DNA from: JBFJKD01 sp038106145
Lineage (GTDB): Bacteria > Pseudomonadota > Gammaproteobacteria > Pseudomonadales > Porticoccaceae
Direction: 5' to 3'
Length of the DNA: 64,000 bases
Assembly (NCBI GenBank): GCA_038106145.1
Contig: JAYODD010000004.1
Location: 142,991 to 206,990, forward strand
Made by a program: the position numbers and the translations under genes. Below, piece by piece: positions 43,122 to 52,133 of the stretch. The notes under the pieces are model-generated. The model was not told where the DNA came from. It made no database searches and worked only from the letters and a program-made list of their open reading frames with translations. Within the stretch, counting starts at the first letter, position 1. Every line of letters starts with the position of its first letter.

Positions 43122-44237
43122 TTAGTGTTGGTCTTCACCCGTCACCGTAAAGCCAACCGCCCTCAGCTCCATTGCCAACGCTGAATCATTGCCCGCAGAT
43201 GTACGGTAATAACTGAATTCACGGCGTTGTGCGCCCTGCCGTCGCAACTGATCAAACGCCGCGCCAACGTCGATATTCGGTTGCGTCAAGGTTGTTAGCA
43301 TACGCTGGTGGTCGCGACCAATATCCCAGGTGGACACAACGGTTGTGGTCAAATCTATCCCCACCGTCGCGGCCACCAAACCCACCTCGGTTGGCTGCTG
43401 ATCAGGGATCACTTTGCATCCCCGCCACCGGCAAAAGGCGTCGCGAATGGCCAGGGTACCGGCTAATCTGCCCTCGACACTGTACCCAGCAATATGGGGT
43501 GTACCCAGCAGGACTTTGCGCAGCAGTTCGCGATCAATATCGGGCTCGGATTCCCACACATCGAGGATTGCCCCTAAATCGGCGCCACTGAGCAAATGCT
43601 CCCGCAACGCGACGTTATCAATCACCGCCCCGCGCCCGGCGTTAAGCAGTACGGTGCCCGGCGCCAGCCGCTCCAGAATCTGTCGATTGAACAGGTGCCA
43701 GGTGGGATGCGGTCCACTGCGGGTCAACGGGGTGTGCAGACAAATAATTTCGCAACTGAGAATTTCGTCGAAACCCACTTGATCGGCGATGCCCTCTCCC
43801 TCGAGAAACGGGTCGTACACCCGACAGGCTATCCCGAGCTGCGTCAGACAGCGATACAGGCGCCCACCCACCTGTCCGCAGCCCACAATACCAACCGTGC
43901 GCTGGCGCCAGCCTGGAACACCGGCGCTGAGCGCGGCGATAACGTATTGCACCACCGCCCAGGCATTGCATCCCGGCGCGTTGGCGAACTCGATACCCCG
44001 CGCCGCCAGATACCCCTGATCGACGTGGTCCGCACCGCTGGTGGCACTGCCAACAAATTTCACACCGCTGTTTTCCAACAGCGTGGCGTCCACCCGGGTT
44101 ACCGAACGCACCAGCAGCGCGTCGGCGCCACTCAGATCGGTCGCGCAAATTTCCCTGCCCCGCAGGGTCACCACCTCGCCAAAGGGGGCGAATAATTCGC
44201 GCACCTTGACCATAGCCTCGTCCGCTGCGATTTTCAT
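43122..44237 (-). CDS. pdxB: Erythronate-4-phosphate dehydrogenase
   Basis: 371 aa. This is the second step of the long pyridoxal-phosphate route: oxidation of 4-phosphoerythronate with NAD. D-2-hydroxyacid dehydrogenase features are GIVGCGQVGGRLYRCL for NAD, LLNAGRGAVIDN with the catalytic Arg, DVWESEPDID with Glu, and TPHIAGYS with His. The C-terminal PdxB extension is present. It is last in the GGCT-epmC-exonuclease-pdxB run. Confidence 0.95.
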   Translation of the reverse strand: MKIAADEAMVKVRELFAPFGEVVTLRGREICATDLSGADALLVRSVTRVDATLLENSGVKFVGSATSGADHVDQGYLAARGIEFANAPGCNAWAVVQYVIAALSAGVPGWRQRTVGIVGCGQVGGRLYRCLTQLGIACRVYDPFLEGEGIADQVGFDEILSCEIICLHTPLTRSGPHPTWHLFNRQILERLAPGTVLLNAGRGAVIDNVALREHLLSGADLGAILDVWESEPDIDRELLRKVLLGTPHIAGYSVEGRLAGTLAIRDAFCRWRGCKVIPDQQPTEVGLVAATVGIDLTTTVVSTWDIGRDHQRMLTTLTQPNIDVGAAFDQLRRQGAQRREFSYYRTSAGNDSALAMELRAVGFTVTGEDQH

Positions 44238-44306
44238 CCCCCATGCCCCCGTCGCCGATGCGAAGGAAATGGCATCCCACGCACCCCGTCCGGTCGGCGC
44301 AACTGA

Positions 44307-45227
44307 TTAAACCCCACTGCCCACAGCCTCCCGGTGCAATTTGGTTACCGCAGCCCGCAAGCTATGGAGACCATATTCCTCGCACAGGGTCAGCGCGGGG
44401 GGTAGCGCAAAACCTTTCCAGCACAGGTCTGCCATATCGAGGGTCTCGGGGGCATCAGCCATCAGGGTCGCCAGGCGGTGGCTAAGCTGCAATTGCTGGC
44501 GAGAGCGCGACAACTGCTGCGCAATACGAGCGGCGCCCCTGAAGGCCATGGCCGCGACCCGCTCGGGAGCGGCCAGTATTTCTTCGAGGGTAGCAAATTC
44601 CTGTAACAGCGCTCGGGCTGTTTTTACCCCCACCCCCGCGACACCGGGTATATTGTCCGCGGGATCGCCCACCAGCGCCAAAAAATCGGGGACCCGCTCC
44701 GGGGCAAAACCCCATTCTTTTATAAACTTTTCTCGGGTCACGGCGGCTTTGCGCCCATAGTCCCACAGGCAATCACCCCCAACCAGCAACTGCGCGAGAT
44801 CCTTGTCGCCGCTCACCACCACAGTGCGATGCCCAGCCTGGCGGCCGCGTCGGGCAAAGGTTGCGATCAGATCATCCGCTTCGTATTCCTCGCTCGCGCA
44901 GGTGGCGATACCGAGCGCTTCCGCGATGGCACGGCACGCGGCGAGCTGAAACGCCAGTGGTTCATCGGGCAGTGCGCGGTTAGCTTTATAGTCGGGGTAC
45001 CAGCGATGGCGCAATCCGGTACCCAGACTCTCATCAAAGGTGGCGACAATATGGGTGGGCCGTTCCCTGGTCAGCAGGCGCAGCAAAAACCGCGCAAACC
45101 CATAAACAGCTTCAGTGGGCAGGCCAGAACGACTTTGCCACAGGGGTTCGCAGGCAAAATAGCTGCGAAAAATATAGATAGAGCTGTCGATCAGATACAG
45201 GGGCGGACGGGCATCACCAGCTGTCAT
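44307..45227 (-). CDS. 5'-3' exonuclease / flap endonuclease-like protein
   Basis: 306 aa, related to the 5'-nuclease domain of DNA polymerase I and to Xni. It has YLIDSSIYIFRSYF, the metal-site acids in EEYEADDLIATFA and VVSGDKDLAQLL, and the helix-hairpin-helix GVAGVGVKTARALL after GDPADNIP. It probably acts on 5' flaps of DNA. I take the ATG at 45227, which overlaps the epmC stop as TGATG; the GTG one codon upstream is less likely. Confidence 0.9.
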   Translation of the reverse strand: MTAGDARPPLYLIDSSIYIFRSYFACEPLWQSRSGLPTEAVYGFARFLLRLLTRERPTHIVATFDESLGTGLRHRWYPDYKANRALPDEPLAFQLAACRAIAEALGIATCASEEYEADDLIATFARRGRQAGHRTVVVSGDKDLAQLLVGGDCLWDYGRKAAVTREKFIKEWGFAPERVPDFLALVGDPADNIPGVAGVGVKTARALLQEFATLEEILAAPERVAAMAFRGAARIAQQLSRSRQQLQLSHRLATLMADAPETLDMADLCWKGFALPPALTLCEEYGLHSLRAAVTKLHREAVGSGV

Positions 45228-45820
45228 CACAGTGCGTTCCGATCATAGCGCCGGGGGAGCAACGGGTTGCCGCGCCCAGAGGTGTTTGCCAACAGGTCGG
45301 CAAAACGTGCGGCCCGGGCCGGCAACCCCGACTGGCAGTAATGTAACACCTGCCCGTACACCCGATCCGCAAACTCACCAGCGTCCGCGCTGTCGCCACG
45401 TTCGCCGCCACATCCACTCAGGTTATCCGTGCTGAGCCGAAAGCCCAGTCCCAGCGCCTCGGCAAATATCCACTCCAGCGCCTGCGGCTTCACTTCCACC
45501 CTCTCGAAGGCGCGCTGCTGTTGACGATCCCGTCCATCGGGAGCGTACCAATACCCAAAATCCACTTGCTGGCGCCGCTCTCTGCCTGCGATGCACCAAT
45601 GGGCTGTCTCGTGCAAGGCGCTGGCCACATAGTCGGCCCGGTAGATAAGGCGATGATGCGTCGTCTCGCTGTGGGCCGGAAGATAGACGGGTTCCTCTCC
45701 ACCCCCACACAGCCGCGTGTTGTATTGTCGGTAAAAACAGCGTTGAAACAGCGCTTCCACCAACTGCGCGCTACATGCCGTGACGTCGCCAGGGTTGCTA
45801 CCAACGACCATCGGTTTCAT
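45227..45820 (-). CDS. epmC: Elongation factor P hydroxylase
   Basis: 197 aa. EpmC hydroxylates the beta-lysyl-lysine residue of EF-P. Conserved segments are NTRLCGGGEEPVYLPA, ALHETAHWCIAG with the metal-site His/Glu/His, and DFGYWYAPDGRD followed by EVKPQALEW. Start: ATG at 45820, within the last codons of the preceding gene; an ATG at 45811 is also possible. It overlaps the exonuclease gene downstream. Confidence 0.93.
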   Translation of the reverse strand: MKPMVVGSNPGDVTACSAQLVEALFQRCFYRQYNTRLCGGGEEPVYLPAHSETTHHRLIYRADYVASALHETAHWCIAGRERRQQVDFGYWYAPDGRDRQQQRAFERVEVKPQALEWIFAEALGLGFRLSTDNLSGCGGERGDSADAGEFADRVYGQVLHYCQSGLPARAARFADLLANTSGRGNPLLPRRYDRNAL

Positions 45821-46281
45821 CCAGACAGGGGGTGGCGAGCAACCGCGCGTAATACTCGTCGCTGAGAAANNNNNNNNNNGAGAAAGGCCCGGCCCGCGAG
45901 CAGATGCTCCAGGTACCAGCGCGCAGGTTGCAACCGGTTATCGATGCTGGCCGGATTCGCCACATAGGTCCAGGCGGGCTGCAATCCCCCCGCCACCTCG
46001 ATCACAAAGTATTCCCGGCTGTAATAGACCGGGGTACCCTCGTGGGGATCGAGTTTGGCTATTTCCCCCTGATCTGCCAGTTGGTAGAGAACACCCTCAA
46101 CCCGCTCCACCGGCGCATAAATAATATTGGCGCAGGCCCAGGTCGGATTGTGCCGCGAGCGCTTGTTAAAACGCAGTCCAAATCCCGCTAACCGGCCCGC
46201 CACCGCGCCGGTTACCCGCAGCTCTCTGGCCTGCATGCGCGCGGCATCCATATTGGAGCCATAGGCAAAATAGTATGTCAT
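45798..46281 (-). CDS. Gamma-glutamylcyclotransferase-like protein (contains an N gap)
   Basis: GGCT/AIG2 fold: the N-terminus has YYFAYGSNMDAARM, and the likely catalytic Glu region is KLDPHEGTPVYY. The family turns gamma-glutamyl groups into 5-oxoproline or acts on related amides. The 10-N gap at 45870-45879 is flanked by the same six bases (gagaaa). Merging the copies restores GRAFLSDEYYARLLAT, exactly what the family should show, and the frame then closes with TAG at 45798. With the gap merged the protein has 155 aa. The literal 10-N translation gives a false C-terminus ending at 45817. It is the first gene of the run to pdxB. Confidence 0.85.
45870..45879. other. Assembly gap (10 N) flanked by the same 6 bases
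   Basis: The flanks both read gagaaa. Removing the N and one copy restores the reading frame of the gamma-glutamylcyclotransferase gene and a family-typical sequence. No sequence seems to be missing. Confidence 0.85.
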
Positions 46282-46453
46282 CTCGCTTACCGCCACGCTG
46301 GGGTCTAATGCGGAGTTAAAAAAAATGACACAAGGTATTGTGCTTTTGAAACTTGAAGAGTACCTTATGTAGTGATTAACAGGTAGTCGCCTGACACTAC
46401 GGGTGGCTGCACACCCTGTGATCTGCCGACCGCGACAGCCAGGAGCGTATATT

Positions 46454-47149
46454 ATGACTGCCTCTAGCGTGTGTCACAATATAGACAATGTGGTCGACCT
46501 CTTCACCCGCAAACCCTACACCGATCGCCACCTCCGTCGGTTTATTCGCCTGGCTCCGGAAATCGACGATCTGGAAATGCTGTACTCCAACGATGCCCAT
46601 CCGGACAAACTGTTTACCATCAAAATACTATGCTGGGCCCTGCGCGAGGACGGCGAGATTGAAGGCATGGTACCGTGGCTGGATCAACTGGCCTGCTGCA
46701 CCGAACTCAACGATCCCCTGAACGGTCAGTGGGAGGGTTATTACGACCCCGCTATCGACGACGTTTTCTTTGAGCCCCCCATACACAAGGCGCTGGAACT
46801 CGAAACCGCGGCCGAGTACTACGACCATATTTGCACCACGGCCAGCGATATCGTGCAGGAAATACCGGATACCATAGGCACCCACGCGGTGTTTTCCGAC
46901 GACGGCTTCAAAACCCTGACCCTGAAAGAGATCATCAGTTGGCGGCTGCACCACGACGGTACGCTGGCGGGCATGATCGCCGATGACCCCAAGGTTGTCT
47001 CGACACCCGTATTGCCCCGCGATCCCTGCCTGATCGCGGCCCCGCAAGACCCCGGTTTTCGCTACTACTTCCAGCACCATATCGCCAATAAAATCAAAGC
47101 CCAGGACCCGGAAGCGCTGGCGGCGATTTCCATGCTGATGGAAACCTGA
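46454..47149 (+). CDS. Hypothetical soluble protein
   Basis: 231 aa from the ATG at 46454, which has AGGAGCG upstream. It is acidic, without signal peptide or membrane segment. No family is recognised. Notable parts are MLYSNDAHPDKLFTIKILCW and a Cys-Cys pair in LDQLACCTEL. The second half repeats the pattern of the first (ITLKEIISWRLHHDG-like against TIKILCWALREDG), which suggests two related helical halves. It is convergent with tusA. I cannot assign a function. Confidence 0.7.
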   Translation: MTASSVCHNIDNVVDLFTRKPYTDRHLRRFIRLAPEIDDLEMLYSNDAHPDKLFTIKILCWALREDGEIEGMVPWLDQLACCTELNDPLNGQWEGYYDPAIDDVFFEPPIHKALELETAAEYYDHICTTASDIVQEIPDTIGTHAVFSDDGFKTLTLKEIISWRLHHDGTLAGMIADDPKVVSTPVLPRDPCLIAAPQDPGFRYYFQHHIANKIKAQDPEALAAISMLMET

Positions 47150-47160
47150 GCGGCGCGGTT

Positions 47161-47400
47161 TTACACGGATTTTTTTTGTATATAGTACAGGTAAGTGGTT
47201 CCAGACTGACTATGCTCCAGCAGCTGATAACCGAGAAACCGACAGAATTTGGGAATATCCCGGGTGGTGGCCGGATCCGTGGCGATCACCTTGATTACTT
47301 CGCCCTCGAGCAATCTACGCACCGCACCGTGCAACATCATCACCGGTTCGGGGCAACGGGTGCCGGAGGTGTCCAGTTCGTGATTAAAGCTGATATCCAT
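47161..47400 (-). CDS. tusA: Sulfurtransferase TusA
   Basis: 79 aa from the ATG at 47400, where the family starts; the upstream extension to 47451 has no support. It carries sulfur from IscS toward 2-thiouridine in tRNA and molybdopterin. The active Cys is in DTSGTRCPEPVMML. The substrate tRNA modification, mnm5s2U34, is the same one completed by MnmC, encoded earlier in the window. Confidence 0.93.
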   Translation of the reverse strand: MDISFNHELDTSGTRCPEPVMMLHGAVRRLLEGEVIKVIATDPATTRDIPKFCRFLGYQLLEHSQSGTTYLYYIQKKSV

Positions 47401-47497
47401 GCGATAATTTTCCCAGAACTCGTCCGCCGCGTGAAGCACTGTAAGGCGCAATCCGGCGCGATGGCAAACGCCTCACTAAACAGTTATCACTAATACC

Positions 47498-47779
47498 ATG
47501 ATTACCGTCCTGATCGAACGCCACATTGCCCCTGGCATGGCCAGCACCTACGAAAATTTTGCCCGGCAGATTATTCAGGCCACTGTATCCATGCCGGGCT
47601 TTATCTCCGGCGAGTCGTTAACAGCAATCGACTCACCGGAAACCCGCTATATTATCGTCAAAATGCAAAACATCGCCGACTGGCAGCGCTGGCTGGTCTC
47701 CCCGCAACGCCAGGAACTGGTGGCGTTACTGGCACCCGTGCTGCGCGAGCCGGAAAAAATTTCTCTGCTGACCCATTAA
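47498..47779 (+). CDS. Antibiotic biosynthesis monooxygenase-fold protein
   Basis: 93 aa, ABM dimeric ferredoxin-like fold: IERHIAPGMASTYENFARQI, then MPGFISGESL and a WQRWLVSPQRQEL helix. Members include quinol and heme oxygenases and many unknowns, so no substrate can be named. It is divergent from tusA (97 bases) and convergent with the following hydrolase, with overlapping stop codons. Confidence 0.82.
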   Translation: MITVLIERHIAPGMASTYENFARQIIQATVSMPGFISGESLTAIDSPETRYIIVKMQNIADWQRWLVSPQRQELVALLAPVLREPEKISLLTH

Positions 47780-48441
47780 CGGTCGTGGCGATCCGAACCG
47801 AGGCCGGCTATAAACTTTACGGTCGCGGTTGCCGCCTGCGTCAGTAGAGTCTGCTGAGTTAATCCCGAGGCGCGTGTGGGTCTGAAATCGTGATCACCGC
47901 TTTCCAGCCAGTGCACGGTCAGGGCGCCGGACAGGGGTTGCGCGGCGAGCTCCTGTGGCGTACCGAACGGGTCCCGTGTGCCCTGCAGGATTAATCCGGG
48001 GGTCTGCAGCCCATACAAATGTCCGGTACGCAGCTCGGCGGGTCGACCCGGAGCATGAAACGGATAACCAAAGCAGCACAGACCAGCAACACCCAATTCG
48101 TCGGCAACCATGCTTGCCATACGTCCACCCATGGACTTTCCGCCAATCAACAGTGGCCCGACTAACGCCGCATCCGCGGCCACCTGCCGATATAGATCCC
48201 GCCAGTACTGCAGCAGCACCGGCTGGGGATCCGGCGGCCGCCGTCTGCCAGTTTTCCGGGACCACTGCATATAGGGAAATTCAAAACGAATAACGCTCAC
48301 GCCAGCCTGCTTAAGGGCGGCGGTCAACTGGTTCATAAAGCCGCTGTCCATCGGCGCGCCAGCGCCGTGGGCGAGCAGCAACGTGGCGAGCGCCGAATCA
48401 CCGGGGGCGCTATCCGTCAGCAATTGCGCCGGCAACGCCAT
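47776..48441 (-). CDS. Alpha/beta hydrolase (KANL3/Tex30-like)
   Basis: 221 aa. LLAHGAGAPMDSGFM is the family's oxyanion region, and LLIGGKSMGGRMASMVA carries the nucleophile Ser in G-K-S-M-G. Late Asp and His are in GTRDPFGTP and SGDHDFRP. Substrate unknown; dienelactone-hydrolase-like. The ATG at 48441 overlaps the stop of the epoxide hydrolase gene upstream (TGATG), so the two are coupled. Confidence 0.88.
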   Translation of the reverse strand: MALPAQLLTDSAPGDSALATLLLAHGAGAPMDSGFMNQLTAALKQAGVSVIRFEFPYMQWSRKTGRRRPPDPQPVLLQYWRDLYRQVAADAALVGPLLIGGKSMGGRMASMVADELGVAGLCCFGYPFHAPGRPAELRTGHLYGLQTPGLILQGTRDPFGTPQELAAQPLSGALTVHWLESGDHDFRPTRASGLTQQTLLTQAATATVKFIAGLGSDRHDR

Positions 48442-49580
48442 CAACGCAGGGGGGCGAAAAACGTGCGTATATCAGCGGCCAGCAGTTGTGGCTGTTCCAG
48501 GGCTGCGAAATGGCCACCCTTCTCCATCTCCTGCCAGTGGACCAGGTTATAGTGGCGCGCCGCCCATTCCCGCCGGGGATTGATGATGTCGTAAAAGTGC
48601 GCAAATCCGGTGGGCGTATCGATGTAGGTATCCGCTGGACCAAAGCGGCCCGAGCTCATGGTTTCCTGGTACAGGCGAATGGCGCTGGGCATGGACGCGG
48701 TAACCCAGTACACCATGATATTGGTCAGCAATTCATCGAAACTGACCACCGCTTCCAACTTGCCATCGTGGTCCACCCAGGCATTAAAGGCGGTCATAAT
48801 CCACGCCGCCAACCCCAGGGGCGAGTCGTTGAGGGCGTAGCCCAGCTGATCTGGCTGGGTACCCTGAATCTGGGCGTACCCCATACCCTTTTTCACGTAG
48901 CGGGACACCAGGGACATGGTGCCGGGCACTACATCCATTTCCTGGAGTTCAGCGGCGTCCTCGCTGGTACTGCTGGGCAACATATTAAGGTGCAGGCCGC
49001 AAACCCTGTCCGACGCCAAATGGGCCGCGTAAATACTCGCCAACGCGCCCCAATCACCCCCCTGTACCCCGTAGCGCCGGTAACCCAATTGCGCCATCAG
49101 GCCGGTCAGGTATGCGGCCACCTTTTTGATATCGCAACCAGGTTTGGCGGGCGCTTCGGACCAGCCGTAACCCGGCATCGACGGACACACCACGTGAAAG
49201 GCATCCTCGGCCCGCCCCCCGTGGGCCACCGGGTCCGTCAATGGCCCAATGATTTTATGGAATTCCACTACCGAGCCAGGCCAGCCGTGGGTTATCAGCA
49301 ACGGTAATGCGTCCGCGTGGGGCGAGCGCACATGCAGATAGTGAATATTTAAATCATCTACCTTTTCCCTATATTGTGGAAACTTGTTTAGCTCAACCTC
49401 CCAGTGGCGCCAGTCGTAATCGTTCAACCAGTAATCCACCAGCCGCTTCATAAAGTCGATGTCGGCGCCCAGTTTCCAGCCACTCCCGGGAATCGCATGG
49501 GGAAAACGCGCGTTGCGCAGACGCAGGTGAAGGTCGTCGAGCACGGCATCGGTAACGGCTATCTTGAATGGCTGAGGCAT
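48441..49580 (-). CDS. Epoxide hydrolase (EHN-type)
   Basis: 379 aa, alpha/beta hydrolase with an N-terminal epoxide-hydrolase domain. Visible are LLITHGWPGSVVEFHKII (oxyanion), the nucleophile Asp in GVQGGDWGALAS, and the late catalytic His in MEKGGHFAALEQPQLL. It opens epoxides with water. Neighbouring hydrolases, a methyltransferase and an amidohydrolase suggest a detoxification or catabolic cluster (inference). Confidence 0.92.
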   Translation of the reverse strand: MPQPFKIAVTDAVLDDLHLRLRNARFPHAIPGSGWKLGADIDFMKRLVDYWLNDYDWRHWEVELNKFPQYREKVDDLNIHYLHVRSPHADALPLLITHGWPGSVVEFHKIIGPLTDPVAHGGRAEDAFHVVCPSMPGYGWSEAPAKPGCDIKKVAAYLTGLMAQLGYRRYGVQGGDWGALASIYAAHLASDRVCGLHLNMLPSSTSEDAAELQEMDVVPGTMSLVSRYVKKGMGYAQIQGTQPDQLGYALNDSPLGLAAWIMTAFNAWVDHDGKLEAVVSFDELLTNIMVYWVTASMPSAIRLYQETMSSGRFGPADTYIDTPTGFAHFYDIINPRREWAARHYNLVHWQEMEKGGHFAALEQPQLLAADIRTFFAPLR

Positions 49581-49595
49581 GGCTACTCCGGTTAA

Positions 49596-49886
49596 CTATT
49601 CATCAGATAAATCAGTTTGCTGGTTTACGCGAGACGCGGGCTCTACCCGTTGCGCTTCCCGGGACAGGCGCTCCCAGTCCCGCTTGAGCAGAAGATTGCA
49701 GCTTTGCAGGACAGGATCGTAGGCCACCACCACCTCGCCGCGCCCCAACTGTGCGCGCACCTGGCGCACTTTGACATCCCTGGGCGCTTCCTGAAACCCG
49801 TAGTCCGTCCCCTCGCGGCCAATATATTCTTCGATGATCGCCTCCAGCGTGTCCGGCGCGAGGCGATCCACCGGAATCAGGATCAC
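49596..49886 (-). CDS. yheU: YheU family (UPF0270) protein
   Basis: 96 aa from a GTG at 49886. The family core is IPVDRLAPDTLEAIIEEYI followed by GREGTDYG; E. coli YheU is 72 aa, so this one has a longer C-terminus. Function unknown. The GTG overlaps the stop codon of the methyltransferase gene (GTGA), which decides the start; the longer reading to 50000 is part of that gene in another frame. Confidence 0.87.
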   Translation of the reverse strand: MILIPVDRLAPDTLEAIIEEYIGREGTDYGFQEAPRDVKVRQVRAQLGRGEVVVAYDPVLQSCNLLLKRDWERLSREAQRVEPASRVNQQTDLSDE

Positions 49887-50734
49887 TGGACGGCGGCATC
49901 CGGCTTGCGAAAACGCAGCGTCATGCGGTCGCTTTCGCCGATGGCAAGATACCTGGCGCGATCTTTTTCCCCCAGCCTCAACGACGGCGGCAAGGTCCAC
50001 ACCCCAGATGGGTAATCTTTGGTATCTCTGGGATTCGCATTAATCTCGCTGCGTGCGTCGAGCACAAACCCGGCTTTTTCGGCCAGCTCAATCACGTAGG
50101 CTTCGGTCATATAGCCACTGCTTTTCATTGCTTCCCAGGAGGTGCCTGGTGCGGCGCGGTGCTCAACCACCCCAAGCATGCCACCGGGCTTGAGGGCCTT
50201 GTAAAATAACGCAAATGCCTGCGCTTCGCTTTTTGTGCCCAGCCAGTTGTGTACATTGCGAAACGTCAGCACCCGGTCAGCACTGCCATCGGGCACCGTC
50301 AACAACGACTGCTTGGGATCGAATAACGCCAGCTTCACAGCGCTGTAAACATCACCATCGCTTGCCAGCTTGGCTTTAAAGCGGGCCAGATTGGTGTTGT
50401 AGTAGGCAACCCCCGTGTTATCCGGAAAGTGCGCGGCGTAATAGGTTCCAGGCCGCAGATACGGCGCCAATATTTCCGTATACCAGCCCGCCCCGGGCCA
50501 TATCTCCACCACCGACATGCTGGGCTCGACCTGAAAAAAAGCCAGGGTGCGAGTCGGATTGCGGTAGTCGTCCCGCGCGGCAAACGCCTCGGTGCGATGC
50601 TCCCCTTGCAGAATAGCCTCCCCCACGAGCGCATTTGCCGCAGCGTTGAGCAGCCCTCCAAGCAGCAACACCGCTACGTACCCAAGGCTACTGCGCAACC
50701 CCACCGACCCGGTATTGCGTGTTGCGATTTTCAT
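49883..50734 (-). CDS. Secreted or membrane-anchored SAM methyltransferase-like protein
   Basis: 283 aa. The first about 30 residues form a signal peptide or anchor (VAVLLLGGLLNAAANALVGE). The class I methyltransferase fold follows: motif I in VVEIWPGAGWYTEILAPYL, then VLTFRNVHNWL and LKPGGMLGVVEHRA. A methyltransferase in the periplasm is unexpected because SAM is cytoplasmic, yet such proteins are common in this class of bacteria. I chose the ATG at 50734 because the signal-like segment starts there. Substrate unknown. Confidence 0.82.
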   Translation of the reverse strand: MKIATRNTGSVGLRSSLGYVAVLLLGGLLNAAANALVGEAILQGEHRTEAFAARDDYRNPTRTLAFFQVEPSMSVVEIWPGAGWYTEILAPYLRPGTYYAAHFPDNTGVAYYNTNLARFKAKLASDGDVYSAVKLALFDPKQSLLTVPDGSADRVLTFRNVHNWLGTKSEAQAFALFYKALKPGGMLGVVEHRAAPGTSWEAMKSSGYMTEAYVIELAEKAGFVLDARSEINANPRDTKDYPSGVWTLPPSLRLGEKDRARYLAIGESDRMTLRFRKPDAAVQ

Positions 50735-50977
50735 AGTTCTCTCCCGTGGCTTAGATGATGGTTCGTGCTGAATGAGTCTACACCCGCCCGCGACATCTGC
50801 CCGCTTTCCAGACCCACCTGAATACCCACAATTTTGCGTGTCGGCTGACGCCTGCATCGCGAGCGGGGTAGCCGCCAGGGTCGTGCGATCACCCTGGATT
50901 CGCGCCTTTTCCACGGTTCTGGCGGGGCTAATAGTGAGTAGACTATCCGCCGGGCGCTAAAGGTATCACACTTTTTT

Positions 50978-52063
50978 CTAGTCAAAATTGAAAAAGCGTC
51001 GCGCGTTGTCCCCCAGGAAAGCGGATTTCTGCCGGTCATTCAAAAACGGTAATTCCTTGGTTTCCTCAATTTGCTTGCGCACCGCTTTAAAATCCACTTC
51101 GTGAGGGTAGTCGGTGGAAAACGCAAAAGGTTCTATGCCTACCCGCTGTACCAGATGTTCCAGCGTCGGTTCTTCCCCCTCACAACCAATCAGCATTTGC
51201 CCGCCGGTCAGATACTGCTCAAAGGTTTTGTTAAACTTCATCATGTCAGCGTCCAGCGCCGCGTTGCGCGCCATACGATCGAGGAAAATCGCGCACCACG
51301 CGGAACCACCTTCGGTAAACGCTACTTTTAAATCGGGTAACTGCTCAAAAATACCGGCGTGGATCATACTGCTGCAGGCAATCATCAAACCTATCGGGTG
51401 ATGTACCACATGGGACGCCGCCAGGGTGTCGTAAGCGTCGAGACCCATGCCACCATTCGGCCCGCCATGCACACCGAGCACGCAACCCAGGCGCGCCGCC
51501 TCCGCGTACACTGGCCAGTAATATTCATGCCCCAACGGCAACGCAAGTCCGCTGGATGGCAACATTGCTCCCGGCAGCTTGAGGTCATTGACTGCGCGAC
51601 GCAATTCCGCCACCGCGTGTTTCGGGCTTTGCATGGGGATCAGCGCCATCGGCCGTAGTTTATCGCTCAGCCGTCGGTAGCGATCCCCCACGTAATCGTT
51701 GTAGGCCTGGCAAACAGCCGTTGTATATCCAACCTGACGCAATGCGCCGACGGTGAGTCCCTCACTGGTGTACATCACTGTATAATCTACTTCGGCCTTG
51801 TCGAGAAACTCCAGCCAGTCCTCCCCACTGCCCCGGCGAAATCCGGATGCAGACTGCTGTTCACCCATAATGCCGAATTTTTCGCGATAGGTCGCCGGAT
51901 CGGGCCAGTGCACCCCATCCAGTGTCGGAAACGGTGTGCGGAAAAAGTTTTGTGGTTTTAAACACAACTCTTTTACCGAAGGGTGCGCGTACTCCGCCAT
52001 TTCCTCCAGAGATTCCATAATATGACCGTCCGCATCCACCGCTCTCGCTATGGCGTCACTCAC
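50978..52063 (-). CDS. Amidohydrolase-superfamily protein (amidohydrolase 2 type)
   Basis: 361 aa. The N-terminal metal site is VDADGHIMES (D-x-x-H form). Later signatures are GVHGGPNGGMG, LKVAFTEGGSAWCAIFLDRM and FSTDYPHEVDF. The family includes ACMSD and 2,3-dihydroxybenzoate decarboxylase; here the substrate is unknown. It differs clearly from the copy at 32780. It lies between a methyltransferase gene and a PqqC-like gene on the same strand. Confidence 0.85.
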   Translation of the reverse strand: MSDAIARAVDADGHIMESLEEMAEYAHPSVKELCLKPQNFFRTPFPTLDGVHWPDPATYREKFGIMGEQQSASGFRRGSGEDWLEFLDKAEVDYTVMYTSEGLTVGALRQVGYTTAVCQAYNDYVGDRYRRLSDKLRPMALIPMQSPKHAVAELRRAVNDLKLPGAMLPSSGLALPLGHEYYWPVYAEAARLGCVLGVHGGPNGGMGLDAYDTLAASHVVHHPIGLMIACSSMIHAGIFEQLPDLKVAFTEGGSAWCAIFLDRMARNAALDADMMKFNKTFEQYLTGGQMLIGCEGEEPTLEHLVQRVGIEPFAFSTDYPHEVDFKAVRKQIEETKELPFLNDRQKSAFLGDNARRFFNFD

Positions 52064-52133
52064 CTTTATTTCTCCTCAAGGAAGAATTGATCTGTCGCCC
52101 GGGGGCGCCGTGTCACTGCCGGGCCGAGCATGA

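Noticed and set aside
45817..46296. C-terminus of the gamma-glutamylcyclotransferase as read through the N run
   Set aside because: The literal frame gives a sequence unlike the family; merging the repeated gagaaa flanks restores SDEYYARL and a stop at 45798.
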